A stretch of DNA of 64,000 nucleotides from Holtiella tumoricola (GTDB taxonomy: Bacteria; Bacillota; Clostridia; Lachnospirales; Cellulosilyticaceae), in the NCBI RefSeq assembly GCF_027857615.1, contig NZ_JAQIFT010000062.1:1-64000 (forward strand), in the 5' to 3' direction. The position numbers were made by a program, and so were the translations under genes. Within the stretch, counting starts at the first letter, position 1; each line of letters begins with the position of its first letter. The notes beneath the pieces are model-generated. The model did not search any database. It was not told where the DNA came from and saw only the letters and a list, made by a program, of their open reading frames with translations. This document shows positions 1 through 8,127 of this stretch, piece by piece.

Positions 1-2414
1 TATCTCGGCCCTGCTACTCCATCTGTTTCTTTCTGTCCTCCTGCCATAACAACATAATCTTTAGGATAGATATTAAGAACTCTGTTATATTGCGAATTTA
101 AATTAAAAACATTTGTATTAATTGCCTTATCATCCAAAATATCTGTATCTTGATAAGAGCCACCCATTAACGCTCCCAGTCCATCATTCCCAATGTCTAC
201 CATTAATCTTTTTGTAAATCTTGCTGCATCATTTGCAAAATTATTTTCAAAATCGCTGATACTTAAATATTTTGTATTATCGACAATAGCTCTATTTAAA
301 CTTTTTCCTCCACGAATTTCATTTAAGAATTTGTCTAATCCATTAGAAATATCTTCTTTTTTAATAGAATCTTCACCATTCATTAAATATCCTAAATACA
401 TGGTAGCTAAGTAACCTGTTCCATAATCAGCATATGTATTTCCTTTATTCAGATGATATCTCTGAAGTTTCGATTTTATATCGGACTCTTCTGAATCTGC
501 TGTAATATCCAATGTCCTTCTGACTATATTAGCTCCTCCGCCAGCAGCCTGTGCCGTTCCTTCTATAAACCAACTAGGAAACATCTTAGCTTTGTGGCTT
601 CTTGGATTGTCTTCAGATACTCCAAGCATACCGCTTGTTAATGCTTCATACATCATTGCATGCATCATTTCATGTGAAATAGTGCTTTCCAAATATTTTC
701 TGCCATCAGGTGTTAATTCCCCAATGTCATTATTAGAGAACGAAAGCATATCATAATTTACCGCTAACGTATAATACAAATCCATTACTACTCTATCATT
801 AACTTCCTCAAACACAGTAGACAATGTTACATATCCAACAGTACTTGCAAGAAGATTGTTATCAGGCAACCATGAGCCACTATACAGATTTAATCCAATT
901 CCAATATCCGAGTTATCTAAATATTGGAATGTAATAGGAAAGGTTTTTATAAGAGTATTAACGGATTGAGGTAGTATTTGCTCTTTTAGTACTTCTCTGA
1001 GGTTCTCATACCCATTTACAGTATTTTCATCTGATTTTGAAATAATTTGTTGAGTCTTAAAAGTTCTCGAATTAGAAGGATATTTTAACTTATCATTTTT
1101 CTCATAAAGTGATTCATCTTCTTCCGTAGACACAGTAACATCTATCGCCGATTCTGTTGCCTCTTTTTCTTTTATAGGCACGGCAGTCCATTTTCCATCC
1201 ATATCAGACAACACAACTTCATCTTTTTGGGTAAAATATGGAATAAATGTAAATACTCCTTGTTTTTCAGGCGCATTTTCAACATATATATATACATGAT
1301 CTAGCCTTACCAACCCTGACTCCTCCTGCATCAAAGATGCCTCATTAACAGTTCTGAATTCAATCATTCCTGTAAATGATTCGTTAATGTTTAGACTTGC
1401 ATCTTGGTCTGTATATAAAATACTTCCTTCATCACCATTTAATTTTCTTATTTTAAAGGAAGGATTCGTTTTAGTCACAGACGATAAATCTAAACTACTT
1501 CCAGAGTGAATTTTTATTTCTATGTCTTCATTTAAAACTTTAGGTTTTAACTTACCTTTCATCAATTCTAGTATGCCTACGTTTTGAAAAGACATCAAGT
1601 CATTTGTACCTTCTACACTTACTGAAACAACAGCATTCTTTAAGATGCTTTCACCTTGCTTCCCATCTACATTTTTCACATTACTGTTTTTAAGATTAAT
1701 AGTCACCTCTCCACTAGAACTGCTACTTTTTCCTGCTGCATATATACTACCTATGTTGCCAACTCTTCCCTCCACAGTAATGTCCACATCTTGTGTCCAA
1801 TCCTTATCTTGGCTTCCTGCAAAAATATCACCTATGTTTGTCTTTGTTCCTGTTACTATTATTTTACTTTTATCTCCATAGTCAACAGTTTGTCCACTTA
1901 ATGAGCCACCAAATATATCAATAAGCTCTGTGCCTCTGATACATCCGATATTTTCCATCACTAAAGAGTGACCGTTTGCAAATACTGCCCCAATAGAATT
2001 TGTATAGTTGAAATTAAAATTTCTAAACGTTACATCTTCAGCAAGAATGATTCCTCCACGACGCATATTTAATGACGGCATAGAATCTCCTTCTCCTTGA
2101 ATAGTAACTCTTTTATCAATAATTAGAGGAGCATTTTGGCCCAAGTCGCCTGAAGTTAAATCATTTACATAGCCCCCGCTACTTTTAATAACAATAGTAT
2201 CTCCATCTTTTGCTGCATAGATTGCATCTGCAATATCATAATATGGTTTTTCTAAACTTCCATCTTGTTCAGAACTTGAACCAACACTTACATCTGTGTA
2301 AATAATTTTGTTTGATGTTGTTAAAACTTCTTTAGTTTCTCCAAACACCACAGTAGGCATCATCATGATAAATATACATATACATAGAAATAAACTTAAG
2401 ACCTTTTTCTGCAT
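1..2414 (-). CDS. secreted protein with flagellinolysin-like zinc metallopeptidase segment (C-terminus outside window)
   Basis: I translated this by hand from an ATG at 2414, preceded by a purine-rich AGAGG site. The frame stays open to base 1, so at least 804 residues are present and the C-terminus is missing. Residues 1-25 form a signal peptide ending near VFGE. The first ~250 residues resemble a right-handed beta-helix or autotransporter-like adhesin (repeated short strands such as VTIQGEG, NIGDIFAGS, NIGSIYAAG). Residues 581-585 are HEMMH, an HExxH zinc motif, followed about 33 residues later by FPSWFIEG with Glu618 as a plausible third ligand. That is the gluzincin layout, similar to flagellinolysin and M9-type peptidases. 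The substrate is unknown. Family assignment is from motifs only; secretion is well supported. Confidence 0.7.
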   Translation of the reverse strand, partial: MQKKVLSLFLCICIFIMMMPTVVFGETKEVLTTSNKIIYTDVSVGSSSEQDGSLEKPYYDIADAIYAAKDGDTIVIKSSGGYVNDLTSGDLGQNAPLIIDKRVTIQGEGDSMPSLNMRRGGIILAEDVTFRNFNFNYTNSIGAVFANGHSLVMENIGCIRGTELIDIFGGSLSGQTVDYGDKSKIIVTGTKTNIGDIFAGSQDKDWTQDVDITVEGRVGNIGSIYAAGKSSSSSGEVTINLKNSNVKNVDGKQGESILKNAVVSVSVEGTNDLMSFQNVGILELMKGKLKPKVLNEDIEIKIHSGSSLDLSSVTKTNPSFKIRKLNGDEGSILYTDQDASLNINESFTGMIEFRTVNEASLMQEESGLVRLDHVYIYVENAPEKQGVFTFIPYFTQKDEVVLSDMDGKWTAVPIKEKEATESAIDVTVSTEEDESLYEKNDKLKYPSNSRTFKTQQIISKSDENTVNGYENLREVLKEQILPQSVNTLIKTFPITFQYLDNSDIGIGLNLYSGSWLPDNNLLASTVGYVTLSTVFEEVNDRVVMDLYYTLAVNYDMLSFSNNDIGELTPDGRKYLESTISHEMMHAMMYEALTSGMLGVSEDNPRSHKAKMFPSWFIEGTAQAAGGGANIVRRTLDITADSEESDIKSKLQRYHLNKGNTYADYGTGYLATMYLGYLMNGEDSIKKEDISNGLDKFLNEIRGGKSLNRAIVDNTKYLSISDFENNFANDAARFTKRLMVDIGNDGLGALMGGSYQDTDILDDKAINTNVFNLNSQYNRVLNIYPKDYVVMAGGQKETDGVAGPR

Positions 2415-3196
2415 TCCTATACCTCTTTCTTTTTCTTTCTTAAAACTAGAATTTTTTCAAAGCTATTATTCGTTATCTCATCCCCCCCCTTTCTTTTCTA
2501 ATTTCTCGTATATTTACAAGTAGGTTACTAATTATTTATTTACACCACCTCATTTCTAAGAAAATCTCTTATACTTTAGAATGTATATTCTAATTAAATT
2601 TTAAAAAATTATTTAATATAAGTAAATGATTAATTAAATTTTATTAATTTATTGTAATGCATAATTGATACGATTAACTAATCTCCTGAAAAATGATACT
2701 GTTCCCATAGCTACATAAGAGACAGTAATTGAAAATCAAATTGGAAAGTTTCCCTATTGTAAATAACTTCTTGGATTTTGTTTCTCACCGTTGACTCTGA
2801 TTTCAAAGTATAGATGGTTTCATGTACTTCTACCCGTAGTTACTACCTCTGCAATCTTGTCAACGCATTTCACTTGCTGCCCTTCAATGACAAGAACTTT
2901 GGAGCAGTGGCATACAATATAACAAAGCTACAACAGTATTGTTGTGATTTGCTGTGCCAGAGAGCAGTCCACAGATTAACACAGCAATTAAAATAATAGA
3001 TGAGAGCATAAGACCTACTATCCAAGCAATATCTTTTCACAATCGTTTATCAAACAAAGCGGTAGCGCCCACCTTTGTCACAAATAGTATAGTTGATACT
3101 ACTTCTGCAAAAAATCACCCACCATGGCAGTGAGTGATTTCATCTAAACATTTATATTTCAAATTCCTGAGTCTGTTCTGTTGAACCTTGTTACTC
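2415..3196. other. non-coding, AT-rich stretch with decayed coding traces
   Basis: No intact gene is visible. The first ~250 bases are very AT-rich spacer upstream of the secreted-protein gene. Read on the minus strand, about 2940-3110 contains a hydrophobic run (DIAWIVGLML, then IILIAVLICGLL) broken by stop codons, which looks like the remains of a small membrane protein. The short plus-strand ORF at 2814-2996 has no ribosome site and no recognisable domain. I read the stretch as eroded accessory DNA continuous with the pseudogenes that follow. Confidence 0.5.
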
Positions 3197-3958
3197 TTAT
3201 TTTAAAAGCTCCTGTTTTAAAAGTAATTCCATGCTATAGTCCATTATTTTCGCTTTTCTCTCGGCGATCATGACCTTATAAAAATCTTTTTGCACCTCTG
3301 TAATTGCAGGTGCTTGATCAATCAGGCGATAGATGCTCTCATATGAATGCATTCTTCTATTCACTTTAATGGCCCATTACAATCTTCATTTTGAAATGAG
3401 GAGATGTAGTCAAAATAGGATATCTTTTTACCATTCTCTAAAATAGTGAGGTTGGAAAAACATAAATTCGCTGATCAATCTCTTTTTGATTGTTCAAGAC
3501 AGTTTGCATCATTGTTCCATCTATTTGCGGATAAAGGCAAGAACTACAGTGATAGACTGGAGAAATCTTCTCACATTATTTTTGTTCATCAATTAGAATA
3601 CCTCAGTTTTCATTATGGCAGTCAAAGTTCCCCAAGAAAGCATCTGTAATAAATATATTCCCAAAGAAATCCTTTAGCTTTTGCGAATCCACAAGAGACT
3701 GCTCATCAATAGCTTTCATAATAGAGGAAAGTTCTGTACTATATCCACTTTACTCACTATCCACACAAGTATTCTTAGCATGAGTAAATTTCATCAACTT
3801 TTTGCCATCAGCGGTAAATTCCTTCCAAACCACTACAATTTTTTCTTTTCCTCGCTTGTCAGTATAGGCGACAAGCAATGTTTGCTGTACATCTAATCCA
3901 AGTGTTTCGAAGATGTGCTAGGTAAGATATTCACTGATACAGCTGTTAGTATAGCTCT
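3197..3958 (-). pseudogene. HipA/CtkA-like serine/threonine kinase pseudogene
   Basis: Minus-strand translation gives collinear pieces of a HipA-type (CtkA-like) kinase: GESYTNSCISEYL, then VWKEFTADGKKL, SGYSTELSSIM, the catalytic-loop region DAFLGNFDCHNEN, PVYHCSSCLYPQIDG, IDQRIYVFPTS and a C-terminus with QKDFYKVMIAERKAKIMD. At least five in-frame stops and one or more frameshifts interrupt it. The normally conserved Asp-Arg-His-Asn catalytic loop reads Asp-Cys-His-Asn, and the following Trp position is a stop. The N-terminal part of the kinase is missing, because the frame joins directly to the upstream HTH relic. The kinase assignment is recognised from memory of the family; inactivity is seen directly. 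Confidence 0.7.
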
Positions 3959-4311
3959 CCCCACAGACAATCCATGTAGTTTACCTTGTCTTTTTTTCCT
4001 TATATATAGTCACTGATTGCTTTTTGAAGTTGGGCAGAAAGGTTGGTTTCCAAGTAGGAACGATCTAGTGTTTTGCCGTTATTCTGATTTTCATAAGGCT
4101 CTACCCTTAGCTCCAAAACTTCCTCCATAGTGATTCCAAAGGTATTTGATAACTTTTAAAGGGTTTGAACATTGGATTGAGCAAGACTTGTGTTACCGGA
4201 ACAAATATCTAAGAGTGTTATCCAAAGGATACCACTTATCTTTGATAAACTGTACTTGGACATTCCTTTTTCTTTTATTATTTCGTTAATTGCCATTTTC
4301 ATAACTAACAT
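3959..4311 (-). pseudogene. HTH (XRE-like) antitoxin-type regulator pseudogene
   Basis: The frame from about 4311 reads MLVMKMAINEIIKEKGMSKY, then SLSKISGILWITLLDIC, a helix-turn-helix of the kind encoded just upstream of HipA-like kinases. After QTL a single nonsense codon (TAA at about 4158) interrupts it, and the same frame continues as KLSNTFGITMEEVLEL through KTLDRSYLETNLSAQLQ to a second stop at 4000-4002. The downstream residues MDCLWGE then run into kinase sequence, so a deletion appears to have fused the two genes. The upstream palindrome fits autoregulation. It is clearly non-functional as full-length protein, though a ~66-residue HTH fragment could still be made. Confidence 0.65.
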
Positions 4312-4331
4312 TATATCGAATTTCCGATATA
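4312..4331. promoter_or_regulatory. palindromic operator-like site upstream of the HTH relic
   Basis: A 20-base near-perfect palindrome, TATATCG-AATTTC-CGATATA, overlaps the start region of the HTH pseudogene. HipB-type regulators bind palindromes in their own promoters, so this is probably the relic autoregulatory operator. Assignment is by position and symmetry only. Confidence 0.4.
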
Positions 4332-4402
4332 TCATCAATGACGTTTTATCTACCACCCACCTTCCCTAATAGCTTTCCCGTGTAGCGGTGTTAGTATATA
4401 AC

Positions 4403-4640
4403 TGTGGACACAAAAAGTCCAACAACTTATAATGAGTCCAATAAGATAAAGGAGTTGTTCGACATAACTAAAAATCATATCTACCAGAATTTAAACAACA
4501 ATTAGTTAACTTATACAATACCGGTAATTATTCATACCCTCAATTAGAACAAGAATGTGGAGTTTCAAAATCTACGTCGTAAGATGGGTTAAAAACCTTT
4601 CTCCAATTAAAGTTCTGATTCAGAAACAATCTCTATGAAA
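4403..4640 (+). mobile_element. left-end remnant of an IS3-family insertion sequence
   Basis: The stretch begins TGTGGACACAAAAAGTCCAA, resembling the terminal inverted repeat of IS3/IS150-type elements. It is followed by an eroded OrfA: KSYLPEFKQQLVNLYNTG, then QLEQECGVSKST, a stop or frameshift, then RWVKNLSPIKV in the next frame. This is the HTH part of an IS3-family OrfA. OrfB, with the DDE catalytic core, and the right end are absent. It is a dead fragment beside the HipA relic, which marks 2.4-4.7 kb as former accessory DNA. Confidence 0.6.
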
Positions 4641-4663
4641 GAATATAGACGCTTTATACAGTA

Positions 4664-4701
4664 AAGGCTGCTACACTCCTATTTCAAAGTGTAACAGCCT
4701 T
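4664..4701 (-). terminator. hairpin terminator after spoIIID
   Basis: Inverted repeat AAGGCTG-TACACT / AGTGTA-CAGCCTT lies 17 bases past the spoIIID stop. The U-tract is weak on the minus strand (TTTACTG). Confidence 0.6.
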
Positions 4702-4717
4702 CACCTCTATCACTCAT

Positions 4718-4972
4718 CTATTTCATTAATCCTGAGTATTTTTCTTTTGTTGCTAGGCCACCTCTTAAGTGTCTTTCAGCTTTGTTGAGCTCTAAAACTT
4801 TCCTAGCTTCCATGGCAAGTTTTGGATTAATTTTTTCTAATCGTTCTGTAACATCTTTATGAACTGTACTTTTACTGATACCAAATTTTTTGGCCGTTTC
4901 CCTTACTGTAGCGTTAGAATTGATAATAAATTTTGCAGCTTCAATGGCTCTTTCTTCGATATAAGGTTTCAA
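4718..4972 (-). CDS. spoIIID: stage III sporulation protein D (transcriptional regulator)
   Basis: Encodes 84 residues from a TTG at 4972, with AAGGGGGG nine bases upstream. An upstream ATG at 5038 would add a 22-residue extension not seen in SpoIIID. The protein carries the family core: YIEERAIEAAKFIINSNATV, a helix-turn-helix with FGISKSTVHKDVTERL, and the conserved HLRGGLATKEKY tail. SpoIIID is the mother-cell DNA-binding switch between the SigE and SigK programmes in endospore formers. Its neighbours are spoIIQ- and spoIID-type genes, a common clostridial arrangement, here with a 3D-domain gene placed between on the other strand. Confidence 0.93.
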   Translation of the reverse strand: MKPYIEERAIEAAKFIINSNATVRETAKKFGISKSTVHKDVTERLEKINPKLAMEARKVLELNKAERHLRGGLATKEKYSGLMK

Positions 4973-5133
4973 GAAAAGGCCCCCCTTAACACAACTCTTG
5001 ATTAATAAATATGCTAAGAAGTCCCTCTTTATTCTCAAAACTTAATTAAGGACAAGGTTTTTGACAAAAAATATATTTTAATTATATAATTTAACTCAAG
5101 TTTATATTTATTTTTAGCAAAGGAAATTTATCT

Positions 5134-5751
5134 ATGCGATTGCTCACAAAAAAAGAATTATTTACTTCTTTAGGAATCGGAACCTTTTTAGGGCTCATTG
5201 TAGCTCTTATTCTCATATCTTATTTAATGCCTTCAGAAACTATAGAAGCAAATTCTATGCTTACAACATTTGATATACATGAACCAACCTTCTTTTCATT
5301 TTATAATGCCCATTCCGAAGATCATAGTTTCCCAGATATTATTAATATTCCGATGGAAATCTACATGGCCCATCCTTCCCTAGATACAAGTAACTACCAT
5401 CTTATTAATGTACGCGTCTCCTTCTACACAGGCCTAGCTTGTGAAAATGGTGGCTATGCAGAACGCAATGCCATAGGTGGCCCACTTCAAATAGGCTCGC
5501 TAGCTGCCCCACAAGATATTCCATTCGGTACATCATTTATCATCAAAAATCTTCCTCAAGATGTATCAACCGATACCTTCATTGTCGATGACCGCGGTGG
5601 TGCCATTAAACGGATCAATGACAATACCATTAAAGTAGATGTCTATGTAAAACGCAACCCCGACGAAAGTGATGCCCAATACTTCGATCGCACCAATGCT
5701 CTTGGCATCATCTATACTAAAGCCCTCTACAAGCTTCCTCACCATTCTTAA
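5134..5751 (+). CDS. membrane-anchored 3D (Asp-Asp-Asp) domain protein
   Basis: Encodes 205 residues with AAAGGAA upstream of the ATG. Residues 11-32 form one membrane segment (LGIGTFLGLIVALILISYLM), leaving an extracytoplasmic C-terminal domain. That domain has the 3D signature: IPFGTSFIIKNLP, then FIVDDRGGAIKR and IKVDVYVKR, matching the three aspartates of the MltA/YuiC-type double-psi beta-barrel fold. Such proteins are lytic transglycosylase-like or cell-wall-associated. It lies divergent from spoIIID and convergent with the spoIIQ-like gene, so a role in spore or sporangium wall remodelling is plausible but unproven. The substrate-binding N-terminal half is not recognisable. Confidence 0.75.
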   Translation: MRLLTKKELFTSLGIGTFLGLIVALILISYLMPSETIEANSMLTTFDIHEPTFFSFYNAHSEDHSFPDIINIPMEIYMAHPSLDTSNYHLINVRVSFYTGLACENGGYAERNAIGGPLQIGSLAAPQDIPFGTSFIIKNLPQDVSTDTFIVDDRGGAIKRINDNTIKVDVYVKRNPDESDAQYFDRTNALGIIYTKALYKLPHHS

Positions 5752-5886
5752 ATCCACTCCTCTTCATCCTCATAGTAGCTATCTTGCCTTGAATGTCTAA
5801 CTGTAATCAGGGAAGTACAAGCAATTACCCATCTTCTTCCCACCCCTGCATTGTCCAAAGAAGTAGCATTTTCTTGCTGTCTAGCT

Positions 5887-5976
5887 GAAGTGAAAAGAAG
5901 TGATAGAAAACATTCTGTAAGCTTTTTCACGAAAGTAAAGCTGGAAGAATATTTTCTATCACTTCGACTTCACTTC
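5887..5976. repeat. 90-base imperfect palindrome
   Basis: GAAGTGATAGAAAACATTCT on the left mirrors AGAATATTTTCTATCACTTC on the right (one mismatch over 20). Outer extensions GAAGTGAAAAG / GACTTCACTTC and an inner AGCTTT / AAAGCT pairing complete a hairpin with arms of about 40 bases. It lies between the convergent 3D-domain and spoIIQ-like genes and is separate from the T-rich terminator that follows. Confidence 0.75.
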
Positions 5977-5990
5977 CCTCTTCCCACACA

Positions 5991-6016
5991 AAAAAGAGGC
6001 TGCCTTTGGCAACCTC
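5991..6016 (-). terminator. intrinsic terminator of the spoIIQ-like gene
   Basis: GAGGCTGCC-TTT-GGCAACCTC stem with one internal mismatch, followed on the minus strand by TTTTTTGTG. Confidence 0.8.
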
Positions 6017-6031
6017 CTATTCTATGCAAAC

Positions 6032-6931
6032 TTAGTCTGCAATATGACCCATATCTACACCTGCTACTGATTCATGGTAGCCTAAAATAGATGTAGGATC
6101 TACAATTTCATCATTGTGTTTAACTTGTAAATATACATTGCAACCAAGGTCAGCAAATGGACCAGTTGCACTTCCTGTTGTACCAATTACTTGCATAGCA
6201 TCTACTGTTTGTCCTAATAAGTCTTTGTCAGCTTTACCACCTTGGATACCGATTTCTGATGTATATCCATTACCGTGGTCAATAACAATAACACGACCTA
6301 CATTACCAATAAGTTTCATACTATCAAGTGTTGTTGCATCATCAATAATATCTACAATAATACCTTTAGCTGGAGCTTTAATAGATTCACCTTCTGAAGC
6401 ACTGATACAAACACCATAAGTACGCATTGTTTGTTCTAATGCTGTACTATACCAATGTTTTGTACTATCATCTCTAAATGGTACAATAATATTACCTTCT
6501 ACAGGCCATAACATTGTATCACCATCTGCGAAGAAAGGTCCTTCATTTGGATCTGCTGTTGTAGAGCTAAATGTTTCAACAGCCATTTCATCTTCTACAA
6601 TTGCATCTGCTGATTCTGTTTGATTGTTTTCATCAACAGCAACATCTACATCTGTAGTGTCTGTAGCTACGCTATCAGATACAGCGTCTTCTGAAATAGC
6701 TTCTTCATTAGTTGCTACTTCATCTTCTGGTAAGATTTCTACATCTCCCATTTCATTTTCTGTTCCTTCTAGCATACCATTTGTAACATCTTCTACATAT
6801 GCTCCATTTTCACTTTCTACTGTTGTTGTATTGTTTGAAAGTACAACAGCAGCCACAATAGCACTTACACTTACAAGTCCTACTGCTAAATAAAAACCAT
6901 ATTTTTTTGTAAAGTCTTTAAGTTTGTTCAT
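6032..6931 (-). CDS. spoIIQ: SpoIIQ-like LytM/M23-fold protein with degenerate catalytic site
   Basis: Encodes 299 residues from an ATG with CGGAGGTG upstream. Residues 14-32 form a single N-terminal membrane helix, residues ~40-125 an acidic, low-complexity linker, and ~140-290 an M23 (LytM) domain. SpoIIQ in the forespore membrane pairs with mother-cell SpoIIIAH across the septum. Position directly downstream of spoIID supports this name. The M23 metal site looks destroyed: the HxGxD element reads RTYGVCIS, the catalytic His region reads DHGNGYTSEIGI without the second His, and the HxH element reads NVYLQVKHN. It should therefore be a scaffold rather than an endopeptidase. B. subtilis SpoIIQ is also regarded as inactive, while some clostridial SpoIIQ proteins keep the site. 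Confidence 0.8.
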   Translation of the reverse strand: MNKLKDFTKKYGFYLAVGLVSVSAIVAAVVLSNNTTTVESENGAYVEDVTNGMLEGTENEMGDVEILPEDEVATNEEAISEDAVSDSVATDTTDVDVAVDENNQTESADAIVEDEMAVETFSSTTADPNEGPFFADGDTMLWPVEGNIIVPFRDDSTKHWYSTALEQTMRTYGVCISASEGESIKAPAKGIIVDIIDDATTLDSMKLIGNVGRVIVIDHGNGYTSEIGIQGGKADKDLLGQTVDAMQVIGTTGSATGPFADLGCNVYLQVKHNDEIVDPTSILGYHESVAGVDMGHIAD

Positions 6932-7000
6932 CCTTTACACCTCCGACGTCTACATTGTCGCCAGAGTAATAGGCTTTTATTCACATACTATTAAAAATTT

Positions 7001-7906
7001 TTAATTATTAACCTTAACTTCTATACCTGTATAGTAGTAACCTAGAATTTCCTTATAAGTTGCGCCTTGTTTTGCCATTTCGTTAGCGCCATGTTGACTG
7101 AGTCCTATACCATGTCCTATACCTTTTACATTAAAAGTAATAGTATCTGCACTTTGTACAACTGTAAAGCAAGAAGATGGTAAATCAAGTATCTTTCTTA
7201 GTGTCTCTCCCTCTATCAATAGATTCCCAATCTGCAAACTTTCTATGTAACCTGCTTGGTCCTTTGATACTACTTGAATTTGTTGTGATAAGGCTTCTGC
7301 TTGTAAGGATAGATGGCTATATGCCTCTTGTAAACGTTTGACAAATTCATCTTGTGTAAAGTTAAAACTTTCTTGTACTGTATCAAGACCACTCTCAACC
7401 GGTTGTAGATAAGGAATATCCTGTTTATAAATTGCATTTGCATTTCTTGTCCAGCCAGCACTCTCATTATGATAAATAGGCTCGATCAATTCATTGCCAC
7501 AATAAATGACTTCGTTAGCTGTATCTTCAACTGCTTTTTTTAGTTTATTATAATAGGTCGTATAACTTTTACCCCAAGTTTCTTTCATTTCATCGACTGT
7601 CATATAGTTTAATGATCCTTGACTTACAATACCTAACTGTCTTCTAAGTCTATAAGTTCTTAGCATAACAGCATAGGCTTTTAATGCTTCCTCTGATTCT
7701 GTAGGCGAAGCAATCTTTGCAATAGCTCCAATAAGCTCGTCCTTTTGTTTAGCCAACTCTTCGTCTTTGCTCTTATCTTGCTCACTTATACCTTTTACAC
7801 TCTGTAATAATTCTGTACTATAATGTCCCCCCATATAAACCACTAATGAAGGTATACCAATCAACATTCCTAATAATAGTAGGCACCATGCTCCTATCTG
7901 TTTCAT
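7001..7906 (-). CDS. spoIID: stage II sporulation protein D (peptidoglycan lytic transglycosylase)
   Basis: Encodes 301 residues after GGGAGGA. An N-terminal membrane helix (residues ~5-25) anchors an extracytoplasmic SpoIID domain. Recognisable parts are KAYAVMLRTYRLRRQ (the usual region with the catalytic Glu/Arg pair), CGNELIEPIYHNESAGWTRN, and the C-terminal VKGIGHGIGLSQHGANEMA, the SpoIID/LytB hallmark. The enzyme cleaves glycan strands during forespore engulfment together with SpoIIP and SpoIIM. The next gene downstream is the spoIIQ-like gene 69 bases away, consistent with co-transcription. Length is usual for clostridial SpoIID. Confidence 0.92.
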   Translation of the reverse strand: MKQIGAWCLLLLGMLIGIPSLVVYMGGHYSTELLQSVKGISEQDKSKDEELAKQKDELIGAIAKIASPTESEEALKAYAVMLRTYRLRRQLGIVSQGSLNYMTVDEMKETWGKSYTTYYNKLKKAVEDTANEVIYCGNELIEPIYHNESAGWTRNANAIYKQDIPYLQPVESGLDTVQESFNFTQDEFVKRLQEAYSHLSLQAEALSQQIQVVSKDQAGYIESLQIGNLLIEGETLRKILDLPSSCFTVVQSADTITFNVKGIGHGIGLSQHGANEMAKQGATYKEILGYYYTGIEVKVNN

Positions 7907-7979
7907 GCTTGTCCTCCCGTATCTCTATCTTTAATCCTGTATTACATTATATGAAAGGTAGACAAGTTTATGCCTCTAT

Positions 7980-8066
7980 CTAGAACATCAATTCTAATCC
8001 AATGATGCAAATCGTACATATTACAAAGGTAATAAGGATTACCGTAATATTTTTCTTATCATACAT
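7980..8066 (-). CDS. 28-residue hydrophobic small protein upstream of spoIID
   Basis: The ORF MYDKKN-ITVILITFVICTICIIGLEL-MF starts at an ATG with GAGGAGGAGG seven bases upstream. It is a short polar N-terminus followed by one ~20-residue membrane helix. The ribosome site lies inside the 3' arm of the terminator hairpin of the preceding surface-protein gene, so the sequence has two possible roles and the strong ribosome site may be partly fortuitous. If real, it is a single-pass membrane microprotein encoded 74 bases before spoIID. No family is recognised. Confidence 0.45.
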   Translation of the reverse strand: MYDKKNITVILITFVICTICIIGLELMF

Positions 8067-8112
8067 AAAAAAGCCTCCTCCTCTTATTTTCTAAGAGTAT
8101 GGAGACTTTTTT
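8067..8112 (-). terminator. intrinsic terminator after the 1432-residue surface protein
   Basis: On the minus strand: AAAAAAGTCTCC, CTCTTA, loop, TAAGAG, GGAGGCTTTTTT. It is a long stem ending in a T-run 16 bases after the stop codon. The 3' arm also serves as the ribosome site of the 28-codon ORF. Confidence 0.85.
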
Positions 8113-8127
8113 ATAACTTTATTCAAC

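Noticed and set aside
2814..2996. 60-residue plus-strand ORF
   Set aside because: It lacks a ribosome site and a recognisable domain, and lies in DNA whose minus strand shows traces of decayed coding sequence.
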